From assembly GCF_000368685.1 (NCBI RefSeq), contig NZ_KB849628.1, positions 574,442 to 638,441 on the forward strand: a stretch of 64,000 bases of DNA. Reading direction: 5' to 3'. Made by a program: the position numbers and the translations under genes. Below are positions 18,802-26,897 of this stretch, piece by piece. The DNA is from Acinetobacter baylyi DSM 14961 = CIP 107474 (GTDB lineage Bacteria > Pseudomonadota > Gammaproteobacteria > Pseudomonadales > Moraxellaceae). The notes below the pieces were generated by a model. It did no database searches and was not told where the DNA came from. It saw only the letters and a list, made by a program, of their open reading frames with translations. The stretch's first letter is position 1. The number at the start of each line of letters is the position of its first letter.

Positions 18802-19854
18802 TTAATACAGGTGAAATCCATTTCGACCGTTGCGTTTGACTTGGTATAAGGCTTTATCTGCTAAAGCAAACCATGCTGAGACTGTATCAACGGTCTCAGC
18901 AGAAGCGATTCCAATACTTACCGTAGTAGAAAACTCAGGATCACTTTGAAGACGAATTTGTTGAATCGAGTTTTTAATTCTCCGTGCCAATAAAATAATT
19001 TCTTCATTTGATTGGTCAACTACAATAATAGCCAATTCATCTCCCCCAAAACGTGCAGGTGTATCTTTCGGCCCGATCAATTCACGCAAAATACTTGACA
19101 TCTCAGCCAGAAAGTAATCACCAGCCTCATGTCCATAAGTATCATTAATCTTTTTAAAATGATCGACATCAAGCAAAATCAAATGTGCACTGCTGGCATT
19201 TCTTTGTGTTTGCATAAAAATTGATGACAGCCTCTGCTCAAAAAGCCGTCTATTTGGAATATGTAGTCTTGGATCCATTAATGCAATACGTTCAAATTCA
19301 CGATTTTTTTGAATTAACTGAACTGCAAGTTTACGAGTGAGTATACTTAACGATATCAAGTAAATGGTAGCTAACGGTAGCGATGACCACACCATCATTT
19401 CATTAAAACTAAGATTGACTTGAAATCCAGTAAAACTCCAGAAAATTAAAAAAATACCTAACATCGCAATCAATGAGGGTCGAAGGATTTGCCAGCCTCC
19501 AGCAGCAAAACGGTCAGAAACCAAAATTGCAACCATAATGAGCGATGGTAAAGGACTAATTTTCATAATTGCGACCCACATCCCTCCAAGAGCAGCATCA
19601 ACAATTAAACTTATATTGGTGGTTCTTACACCATCTTTCTTATTTTTGGCATAGAGATAGGCAGCTATGGGCCAAACAAATGCATTCAATGCCAATAAAA
19701 CATATATAATCTCATGATAATTTAAGTAATATAAAACAGAAAAAATCGAAAAAAAACAAAGAATAGTCCCAATCTGCCGCATTACAAATATACGGAAAAC
19801 ATAGCGCTTACTCCGAGTAAATAAAATGGTTTCTTCCGTTTTGATATATGGCAT
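18802..19854 (-). CDS. Membrane diguanylate cyclase, MASE2-GGDEF (AdrA/DgcC-like)
   Basis: A 350-residue protein predicted to make cyclic di-GMP. Residues about 15-175 hold roughly six hydrophobic segments resembling the MASE2 sensor. The GGDEF domain follows, with DPRLHIPNRRLFEQRL, LLDVDHFKKINDTYGHEAGD and the active site ARFGGDELAI. The product-inhibition I-site (RxxD) is replaced by GPKD, so feedback inhibition may be lost. The ATG at 19854 is used; the upstream in-frame codon is TTG. A TTAGCA/TATAAA pair with a 17-base spacer lies just before the start, which would give a very short leader. The sensed signal is unknown. Confidence 0.9.
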   Translation of the reverse strand: MPYIKTEETILFTRSKRYVFRIFVMRQIGTILCFFSIFSVLYYLNYHEIIYVLLALNAFVWPIAAYLYAKNKKDGVRTTNISLIVDAALGGMWVAIMKISPLPSLIMVAILVSDRFAAGGWQILRPSLIAMLGIFLIFWSFTGFQVNLSFNEMMVWSSLPLATIYLISLSILTRKLAVQLIQKNREFERIALMDPRLHIPNRRLFEQRLSSIFMQTQRNASSAHLILLDVDHFKKINDTYGHEAGDYFLAEMSSILRELIGPKDTPARFGGDELAIIVVDQSNEEIILLARRIKNSIQQIRLQSDPEFSTTVSIGIASAETVDTVSAWFALADKALYQVKRNGRNGFHLY

Positions 19855-19893
19855 GATCAACTGCTTTATAAGACTATGTGTAGGGTCTGCTAA

Positions 19894-20297
19894 GTTGCTC
19901 TAAAATTGCTTTCCTTCGCCTCTTAACCATCTCATTTTACCGTGAATTTTAATTTTATATAATTATGTTTTTATTAATTTAATTAAATATCAGATGAACT
20001 AAAAAATAGCTATTAAAATATTAATAATCAAATTATTTTACTTTTAATATAAATCTCATTCTCACTCACTATTTTAATATAGTAACAAACCCATCATTTA
20101 ACCAAGATTTTTAGTGTTATAAAACACATATTTTTGAAAATATTTACATAAAACGCTCAGACATACCACACTTTGTTCATGATGATGCAACACATGAAAC
20201 CAAATAGCACTCTAAACTTATAATTAATTGATATTTAATTATTTTAAAAGATGAATTTAAGTCTTTATAGAATAGTTTCGTGTGTAGTTTCTCATGA
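19894..20297. other. AT-rich intergenic region between the diguanylate cyclase and proP
   Basis: About 400 bases of very AT-rich DNA between two divergent genes. There is no reading frame I would call. It probably carries the osmotically controlled promoter of proP. Confidence 0.5.
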
Positions 20298-20332
20298 TTA
20301 AGTTCACTTTTTCTCATATTTTATGAACTTAA
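20298..20332 (+). promoter_or_regulatory. Inverted repeat upstream of proP
   Basis: TTAAGTTCA and TGAACTTAA form a perfect 9-bp inverted repeat with a 17-base centre, ending about 57 bases before the chosen proP start. It could be an operator or a leader hairpin. Confidence 0.4.
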
Positions 20333-20388
20333 CTTTGTAGATATCTAGACGCAAGATGAGTTTACTTACAACAGGAAATCAGTCATCT

Positions 20389-21870
20389 ATGTCTAAAAAA
20401 ACAATAAAACCTCTTGAAATCGATGATGTTGAAATTGTCGATTACGACAAGACCAAAAAAGCAATTAAAGCCGCAGCACTTGGTAATGCCATCGAATGGT
20501 TCGATTTTGGTGTATATGGTTATGTTGCGTATGTTTTGGGAAAAGTATTTTTTCCAAACTCTTCCCCAAGTGTGCAAATGATTGCGGCACTTGCAACCTT
20601 TTCGATTCCTTTTATTTTTAGACCCTTGGGAGGATTATTTTTTGGACGGCTGGGTGATAAATATGGGCGACAAAAAGTTTTAGCCATCACGATTATCATT
20701 ATGTCGGTCAGTACTTTTGGTATTGGTTTGATTCCTTCGTATGAAACCATCGGAATTTGGGCGCCTCTTCTTTTATTAATTGTGAAAATCGCGCAAGGCT
20801 TTTCTGTAGGTGGAGAGTATGCAGGAGCAGCAATTTTTGTTGCAGAGTATTCACCAGACCGTAAGCGTGGCTTTATGGGAAGCTGGCTGGATTTCGGCTC
20901 GATTTTAGGTTTTGTGGTGGGTGCAGGAATTGTATCACTGATCAGTTTTTCTGTAGGCGAAGCAGCGTTTATGGAATGGGGATGGCGTATTCCATTTTAT
21001 TTGGCACTGCCGCTCGGTTTAATTGGTCTATACTTACGCCATTCCCTTGATGAGACACCTACTTTTCAGGCACATAATGAAAGTCAGGCACAACTGAAAA
21101 AACCTAAAAAAATCAGTTTTTCACAGATTCTACAACAACATAAACGAAGCCTTCTGGTTTGCGTTGGACTCGTGATCTGTACCAACGTCACTTACTATAT
21201 GCTACTGACTTATCTACCAAGTTATTTCTCACATAATTTGGGATATTCAGAGGATCACGGTGTTTTAATTATTATTGCAGTGATGGTGGGTATGCTCTTT
21301 GTACAACCATTTGTTGGATTGCTCAGTGACAAGATTGGCCGCCGCCCTTTTGTTTTCGCTGGTAGTATTGCTTTGGTTTTATTTTCGTATCCTGCTTTTC
21401 TTTTACTGGATACCAATAATTCTTATCTGATCTTTTTTGGCTTATTGATATTGGCACTTTCGCTAAATATGCTAATAGGTGTTATGGCATCCACTTTGCC
21501 AGCCCTGTTTCCTACCGAAATCCGTTACAGCGCATTGGCAATCGCATTTAATATCTCTGTAGTCATTGCAGGCCTTACCCCAACAGTTACAGCGGCGCTC
21601 GTCGAAACCACACAGAATATTATGGTTCCTGCTTATTACTTGATGATCTGTGGTGTCTTCGGCATTATCACCGCAATTTATCTAAAAGAAACGGCAAACT
21701 TACCGTTGAAAGGTGCAACGCCAATGGCTGGCGATTCTGAAGAAGCGGAGGAACTGCTTGAACAGTATCATGAAAATATTGAACAGAAGATCGAACATCT
21801 CGATGAGCAGATTGAAGCATTACAGGAGAAACGCGATAAACTTGCAAAACAACATCCTGATATTGAATGA
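20389..21870 (+). CDS. proP: Osmosensing proline/betaine:H+ symporter ProP
   Basis: A major-facilitator transporter that takes up proline, glycine betaine and similar osmolytes under hyperosmotic stress. From the ATG at 20389 it has 493 residues and aligns by eye to E. coli ProP along its whole length: ALGNAIEWFDFGVYGYVAYV, FRPLGGLFFGRLGDKYGRQK, GFSVGGEYAGAAIFVAEYSP, TNVTYYMLLTYLPSYFSHNL. The C-terminus (EQYHENIEQKIEHLDEQIEA) is a heptad coiled coil, the segment that tunes the osmotic threshold in E. coli. An in-frame ATG at 20356 exists, but AGGAA before 20389 and homology favour the later one. Confidence 0.95.
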   Translation: MSKKTIKPLEIDDVEIVDYDKTKKAIKAAALGNAIEWFDFGVYGYVAYVLGKVFFPNSSPSVQMIAALATFSIPFIFRPLGGLFFGRLGDKYGRQKVLAITIIIMSVSTFGIGLIPSYETIGIWAPLLLLIVKIAQGFSVGGEYAGAAIFVAEYSPDRKRGFMGSWLDFGSILGFVVGAGIVSLISFSVGEAAFMEWGWRIPFYLALPLGLIGLYLRHSLDETPTFQAHNESQAQLKKPKKISFSQILQQHKRSLLVCVGLVICTNVTYYMLLTYLPSYFSHNLGYSEDHGVLIIIAVMVGMLFVQPFVGLLSDKIGRRPFVFAGSIALVLFSYPAFLLLDTNNSYLIFFGLLILALSLNMLIGVMASTLPALFPTEIRYSALAIAFNISVVIAGLTPTVTAALVETTQNIMVPAYYLMICGVFGIITAIYLKETANLPLKGATPMAGDSEEAEELLEQYHENIEQKIEHLDEQIEALQEKRDKLAKQHPDIE

Positions 21871-21878
21871 TTATTTAT

Positions 21879-21905
21879 AAAAGTGGGTAAAATATACCCA
21901 CTTTT
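21879..21905. terminator. Bidirectional terminator between proP and the C39-like gene
   Basis: AAAAGTGGGTA and TACCCACTTTT form an 11-bp stem with a 5-base loop, flanked by A/T-rich tails on both sides. It serves two convergent genes. Confidence 0.8.
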
Positions 21906-21959
21906 ATTTGCAAGATCTCTTATTTTTACAACACTCAATATATTTTAACTTTGATGAAA

Positions 21960-22502
21960 CTAATTAAGTTTCGATGACTGAACAAGCTGTAAATTAGAAT
22001 CATCAATCATAATAGTCTGACGGCAAATTCCGTCTGCTTGGCGCTGTTGTTCAAACAAAGCCTTAGCCATCGGATCAAAACTGTCGAAAAAACAAATTTC
22101 TTCATCATCAATACTATATATCAATGACTGATTTCCGATGCCATCCAAAGTATCATAAGACACGATTGCCATTTGCCCGTTCTCAATGGCTGCCTGAATT
22201 TCTTGAAACTCCAAAGCAGGCAAAATTGGGATATTTAAAGCACGTGCTTCATCATAAATTCGACGTTCACTTTCATCGATATCAGGATCTTCATCGCTAT
22301 AAAAAGATACATTAAAGCCAAATCGTTGTAACGCCACAGCGAGTGCGATGGTAAATGTGCCATTTTCGCAATCATGCTGACATGCTTGAATAATTTCAGG
22401 GATATCCATTTCAATGCCGTGATGCTGAAACAGCATCCATACCGCAAAGACTCCACAATTCGCCTCAAGATTAAGCAAAGGTTCTGGAATATTTAAAGCC
22501 AT
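21960..22502 (-). CDS. C39 peptidase-like protein, probably altered active site
   Basis: A 180-residue soluble protein with the start of a papain-like C39 fold: [19 protein letters not shown] gives a plausible nucleophile Cys16. The expected catalytic His before the second beta-hairpin appears as Asn124-Gln125 ([12 protein letters not shown]), and the FFDSFDP segment provides the Asp region. The loss of the His suggests a non-peptidase, C39-like fold. There is no signal peptide or transporter gene next to it. It is divergent from ahcY, with only about 50 bases to the ahcY promoter. The fold call is moderate and the function unknown. Confidence 0.65.
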   Translation of the reverse strand: MALNIPEPLLNLEANCGVFAVWMLFQHHGIEMDIPEIIQACQHDCENGTFTIALAVALQRFGFNVSFYSDEDPDIDESERRIYDEARALNIPILPALEFQEIQAAIENGQMAIVSYDTLDGIGNQSLIYSIDDEEICFFDSFDPMAKALFEQQRQADGICRQTIMIDDSNLQLVQSSKLN

Positions 22503-22549
22503 AACATTGAACTCATTCTATATTTATGCGAATCATACACAAAACGGCG

Positions 22550-22578
22550 TTGGCACTATAGGGATTTCCAAGTACAAT
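22550..22578 (+). promoter_or_regulatory. Sigma70-type promoter of the ahcY transcript
   Basis: TTGGCA and TACAAT with a 17-base spacer predict a start near 22585, a few bases before the riboswitch aptamer at 22589. The placement fits the aptamer being at the 5' end of the RNA. Confidence 0.7.
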
Positions 22579-22588
22579 ACGGCACTAG

Positions 22589-22695
22589 TCGAGGGATGCT
22601 GCGACAATTGATTGGTACTAAAAATCAATTTGCCAGGCTCGACGATCGGTTAATCTTTTTAAATACATGGGTTTTAACCAACAACGGCATCCGCG
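22589..22695 (+). promoter_or_regulatory. S-adenosylhomocysteine (SAH) riboswitch
   Basis: The conserved SAH aptamer blocks occur in order: GAGGGATGCTGCGAC (22591-22605), CCAGGCTCG (22633-22641) and AACGGCATCC (22683-22692). GGATGC (22593-22598) pairs with GCATCC (22687-22692). CAATTGATT (22605-22613) pairs with AATCAATTTG (22623-22632) with one bulged T. CGAG near the 5' end is complementary to CTCG in the second block, consistent with the known pseudoknot. In the family SAH binding turns expression on, and the gene downstream is ahcY, whose enzyme consumes SAH. The ribosome binding site AAGGAG at 22722 lies about 30 bases beyond the aptamer. Confidence 0.88.
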
Positions 22696-22733
22696 AACTG
22701 AATGATCCATATTTGTTTTTTAAGGAGATCGTG

Positions 22734-24116
22734 ATGAACGCGGTTAATGCTTCATTTACAGATTATAAAGTTGCCGATATTTCTCTTGCAGATTATGGCC
22801 GTAAAGAAATCAAACTTGCTGAAGCTGAAATGCCAGCTTTAATTGGCTTACGCAAACGCTACGCTGCTGAAAAACCACTGGCTGGTGCTAAAATTCTTGG
22901 CTGTATCCACATGACCATTCAAACAGCCGTTTTAATTGAAACGCTGGTGGAACTAGGCGCTGAAGTTCGCTGGACCTCTTGTAATATTTTCTCGACTCAA
23001 GATCATGCTGCTGCTGCAATTGCTGCAAGTGGCGTACCTGTATTTGCCTGGAAAGGCGAAACCGAAGAAGAATATAACTGGTGTCTTGAGCAACAAATTA
23101 ATGTCAATGGCAAACCTTGGGATGCCAATATGATTCTGGACGATGGCGGTGACTTGACTGCTCTAGTTCATGAAAAATATCCTACTCTTCTTGACCATAT
23201 TCATGGTATTACAGAAGAAACCACAACGGGTGTTCAACGTCTTCTTGAAATGTGGAAAGACGGCTCGCTTAAAGTGCCTGCAATCAATGTCAATGATTCT
23301 GTGACCAAGTCTAAAAATGACAATAAATATGGTTGCCGTCACTCGCTGAATGACGCGATCAAACGTGCAACAGACATGTTACTTTCTGGTCGTCGTGCGC
23401 TTGTGATCGGTTACGGTGATGTGGGTAAAGGTTCTGCTCAATCTCTACGCCAAGAAGGTATGATTGTACGTGTCACCGAAGTTGATCCGATTTGTGCCAT
23501 GCAAGCGTGTATGGATGGCTACGAAGTTGTTTCTCCATACAAAAATGGTGTTCAGACTGGTAAAAAAGAAGACATTAATCTTGATCTTCTTAAAAATACC
23601 GACTTAATTGTGACAACAACGGGTAACTACCACGTATGTGATTCAGCTATGCTGGATACACTTAAAGCTGGTGCTGTAGTATGTAATATCGGTCACTTTG
23701 ATACAGAGATTGATACCAACTATTTACGTGGTTACAAGTGGGTAGAAGTAAAACCTCAAGTTCATCAGGTTTATCGTTCAGAAAATGAAAACGATTACTT
23801 GATTCTTCTTTCAGAAGGTCGTTTGGTCAATCTGGGGAATGCAACAGGTCACCCATCACGTGTCATGGATGGTTCTTTTGCAAACCAAGTATTGGGCCAA
23901 ATCCATCTGTTCCAAGAAAAATTTGCTGATTTACCTGCAAGTGAAAAAGCTGCTCAAATTCGTGTCGAAGTTCTTCCGAAAAAACTCGATGAAGAAGTTG
24001 CTGCGGCAATGGTACTTGGATTTGGTGGTGTATTGACCCAACTTACGTCGGTACAAGCAGATTACCTAGGTGTTCCTGTTGAAGGCCCATTTAAATCTGA
24101 CGCTTACAAATACTAA
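22734..24116 (+). CDS. ahcY: S-adenosylhomocysteine hydrolase
   Basis: AhcY splits S-adenosylhomocysteine into homocysteine and adenosine, relieving product inhibition of methyltransferases. The ATG at 22734 with AAGGAG six bases upstream gives a 460-residue protein; in-frame sequence further upstream is the riboswitch and is not coding. Motifs: [48 protein letters not shown], the NAD site [13 protein letters not shown] and the C-terminal KSDAYKY with the Lys and Tyr that reach the NAD of the partner subunit. It is followed by a terminator and metF. Confidence 0.98.
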   Translation: MNAVNASFTDYKVADISLADYGRKEIKLAEAEMPALIGLRKRYAAEKPLAGAKILGCIHMTIQTAVLIETLVELGAEVRWTSCNIFSTQDHAAAAIAASGVPVFAWKGETEEEYNWCLEQQINVNGKPWDANMILDDGGDLTALVHEKYPTLLDHIHGITEETTTGVQRLLEMWKDGSLKVPAINVNDSVTKSKNDNKYGCRHSLNDAIKRATDMLLSGRRALVIGYGDVGKGSAQSLRQEGMIVRVTEVDPICAMQACMDGYEVVSPYKNGVQTGKKEDINLDLLKNTDLIVTTTGNYHVCDSAMLDTLKAGAVVCNIGHFDTEIDTNYLRGYKWVEVKPQVHQVYRSENENDYLILLSEGRLVNLGNATGHPSRVMDGSFANQVLGQIHLFQEKFADLPASEKAAQIRVEVLPKKLDEEVAAAMVLGFGGVLTQLTSVQADYLGVPVEGPFKSDAYKY

Positions 24117-24122
24117 GATATG

Positions 24123-24152
24123 AAGGGCAGCGCTGTAATAGGCTGCCCTTTT
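24123..24152 (+). terminator. Terminator between ahcY and metF
   Basis: AAGGGCAGC and GCTGCCCTT arms with a 10-base loop are followed by TTCTT. It lies 7 bases after ahcY, so metF depends on read-through or another promoter. Confidence 0.72.
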
Positions 24153-24188
24153 CTTAAACATTTTAAGTGATTTTGAAAAGGATTTATA

Positions 24189-25025
24189 ATGTCAAAACGT
24201 ACACCTATTTCATTTGAGTTTTTTCCTCCAAAAACAGATGCAGGTGCTGAAAAATTACGCACTGTACATCAAGAACTCCAACGCTTAAATCCTGAGTTTT
24301 TCTCGATTACTTACGGTGCAGGTGGTTCTACACGTGAGCGTACATTAGCAGCTATCAATGACTTCAATGGTCAAGGTACTCCTGTCGCACCACATTTGTC
24401 ATGTATTGGTGATAGCAAACTACGTATTGCAGAATTACTTGATCTTTATAAGCGCCAAGGGATTGATCGTATTGTGGCTTTACGTGGTGATTTGCCTTCT
24501 GGTCAAGTCGGATTAGGTGAACTGCCATATGCACAGGATCTGGTTCGTTTTATTCGGGAACATTCTGGCGATCATTTTCAGATTGAAGTCGCAGCTTATC
24601 CTGAAATGCATCCACAAGCTGAAAACTTCGATGCAGATATCAAGCGTTTTATTGAAAAAGTGAACGCTGGTGCCAATGCTGCCATTACCCAGTTTTTTTT
24701 CAATCCTGATTCGTATTTCTATTTTGTAGAACGAATTCAAAAAGAAGGGATCCATATTCCCGTTGCACCAGGTATCATGCCAATCACCAATGCCAGTAAT
24801 CTGATTCGTTTTGCAGATGGCACAGGGGCTGAAATTCCACGCTGGATACGCAAGCAACTACAAGCTTATGGTGATGATACTCAAAGTATCAAAGCATTTG
24901 GTCATGAGGTTATTTTAAAGCTTTGTGAGCGACTGATTGATGGTGGTGCTCCTAGCCTGCATTTCTATTCAATGAATAACACAGAACCAACTCGTCAACT
25001 TGTGATTGACTTAGGTTTGAATTAA
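24189..25025 (+). CDS. metF: 5,10-methylenetetrahydrofolate reductase
   Basis: MetF reduces 5,10-methylene-THF to 5-methyl-THF, the methyl donor for methionine synthase, using FAD and NADH. The 278-residue TIM barrel shows FEFFPPKTDAGAEKL, SITYGAGGSTRERTL, HLSCIG, RIVALRGDLP, EVAAYPEMHP and AAITQFFFNPDSYF, all family motifs. AAGGATT precedes the ATG. It sits between ahcY and rsmE, so the two methyl-cycle enzymes are neighbours. Confidence 0.97.
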   Translation: MSKRTPISFEFFPPKTDAGAEKLRTVHQELQRLNPEFFSITYGAGGSTRERTLAAINDFNGQGTPVAPHLSCIGDSKLRIAELLDLYKRQGIDRIVALRGDLPSGQVGLGELPYAQDLVRFIREHSGDHFQIEVAAYPEMHPQAENFDADIKRFIEKVNAGANAAITQFFFNPDSYFYFVERIQKEGIHIPVAPGIMPITNASNLIRFADGTGAEIPRWIRKQLQAYGDDTQSIKAFGHEVILKLCERLIDGGAPSLHFYSMNNTEPTRQLVIDLGLN

Positions 25026-25047
25026 TTTTTAAAAGAGCAATGCCCCA

Positions 25048-25779
25048 ATGAATCGTTTTTATATTGAAGCCGATCTAAGTGTAAACACAGATACTCTCTT
25101 AACTGAATCTGTGTTTCATCATTGGGTAAGAGTACTTCGTGCTCAGGTAAATGACTGTGCTATTTTCTTCAATGGTCAAGGTGGTGAATATCAAGTCACC
25201 CTGCAAGAAATTAATAAAAAAAATGCCACGGTCTCTATCGATCAATTTAATCCTGTAGATCGTACACCAGCGTTTAAAGCCATACTTGGACAAGTCATGA
25301 GCAAGGGTGATCGCATGGATTATGCAATTCAAAAAGCAACTGAATTAGGCGTATCGAAAATTCAGTTGTTGACCAGTGAACGCTGTGAAATGCGTTTAAA
25401 ATATGATCGTGACCAAAAAAAAATTGATCATTGGCAAAGTATTGCAATTGCAGCATGTGAACAATGTGGAATGAATCGAGTACCTGAAATTTTACCTCCT
25501 GTTTCTTTAAATGAATGGATTAACACAGCTACACTTCCTAATACAAAACTTGTGTTAGCCCCAGAAAAAGAACAACAAAATGTACTCAAAAATGCACAAA
25601 GTGAACTTGCGCTTCTTATTGGACCTGAAGGCGGATTGAGCGAAAATGAAATCATCGCAGCAAACAACAAAGGCTTTATAAATTGGTGTATTGGTGAACG
25701 AGTCTTACGTACAGAAACAGCTCCTGTCGTTGCACTTTCTATTTTAAATTACCGTTTTTTATCAGAACTTGAATTGTGA
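25048..25779 (+). CDS. rsmE: 16S rRNA m3U1498 methyltransferase
   Basis: RsmE methylates N3 of U1498 in 16S rRNA using SAM. The 243-residue SPOUT protein has the N-terminal PUA-like region (FHHWVRVLRAQVNDCAIFFNGQ), VMSKGDRMDYAIQKATELG, the C-terminal SPOUT knot LALLIGPEGGLSENEI and LGERVLRTETAP-type ending (ERVLRTETAPVVALSIL). It follows metF by 22 bases and is likely co-transcribed. Its product SAH feeds back to AhcY, an indirect link. Confidence 0.96.
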   Translation: MNRFYIEADLSVNTDTLLTESVFHHWVRVLRAQVNDCAIFFNGQGGEYQVTLQEINKKNATVSIDQFNPVDRTPAFKAILGQVMSKGDRMDYAIQKATELGVSKIQLLTSERCEMRLKYDRDQKKIDHWQSIAIAACEQCGMNRVPEILPPVSLNEWINTATLPNTKLVLAPEKEQQNVLKNAQSELALLIGPEGGLSENEIIAANNKGFINWCIGERVLRTETAPVVALSILNYRFLSELEL

Positions 25780-26897
25780 ATATTGATTTTAAAATGTGAC
25801 TGAGTGAATTAGAATTTGATAATTGATATATCAGTAATGATCAGGAAACCCTACTGATGTTGAACTTATCATCTCATTTACTGGTATTTCAATCGGATCA
25901 TACAGATAAAAATCAATATGCTTACTTTTTAAACAACTTTCAGCTTAAAAATACTTTTGCAAATATTCATCTCTTTTTTAATATCTATATTTTTATTAGA
26001 CTAATATAGATTATGTTTTGTTCTTCAAGCAAAATATAATCCTCGTCTTAATTTGGGGGTTTATTTCTTTAATCATATCTATATTTCTAATTTTGCTTAT
26101 TTACCACATTTTTAAAAAAACGTGAAATATCATTCTTATCTCAAGCATTGTGTACAATTTATGGTTGCCATCACTGGTTTATCAACTGACATTTCAATGA
26201 TACTAATTAACCCTAAGTTTCAAGTGTTTAAGAGCACTCCATCTAATCCTCATCTCACGATTCACAATCTTTTTTTTATAACTACACACCTATTATCATT
26301 TGCATTCCTGAATAAAAAATATGCTATTTTTGTCTATTTTTTTCTTTCTATCAGTTATGACCTACCTGTAATAGTAAGCTTCTAGAATAAGCTGCTCATC
26401 GTTTAGACAACCACCTGCTGCAAACAAAAAAATGTGGAATCTTGGTCGCTTTAGATAACATTTAAATAGATACCAAAAACATTCTATACTATTGAATATT
26501 AAAACTATATTTTAAAAATTTATTATGATTTTATAGTAAAAATTGGCGACCCAAAGTATGAAACTCTTGTCAATGCAATCAGTAAAACTTGGGCATTCGA
26601 TTGCTTGTAGAAAGCATTAAGACGATCAAGTAAATTGTTTTTTTACGTCGCTATCAGCCTAAAACTTTGCAGAATTATTTATTCTCAAAAGCGCTTAATT
26701 CAGAAATAAGGACAGATTTTCAACAAAAGCGTAAACATCGTTTGTTTTAAACATTCAAGCCAAACCATTAGAAAGTTTATTGAAATTTGATCTTTTTTGA
26801 CTGTGAGAAGTTACAAAGTAATGGTATATTCGATGCAATTTAGCCCATTACACCCTGTATTTGACTAGTTAAACCCTTGTAACAACCCGAGACTCAG
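25780..26897. other. 1.1-kb intergenic region before maeB
   Basis: A long AT-rich gap. Two short frames (ATG at 25857, 50 codons; GTG at 26122, 87 codons) lack family resemblance, and neither has a well-placed ribosome binding site. No terminal inverted repeats or transposase remnants were recognised. The right 100 bases should contain the maeB promoter. It could be decayed gene sequence, a small RNA locus or neutral spacer. Confidence 0.5.

Noticed and set aside
22596..22733. N-terminal extension of AhcY
   Set aside because: The frame is open, but this stretch is the SAH aptamer and leader, and the AAGGAG-ATG at 22734 matches the family N-terminus.
26122..26385. 87-codon frame with GTG start in the maeB upstream gap
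   Set aside because: No ribosome binding site, no family resemblance, and AT-rich composition typical of chance frames.
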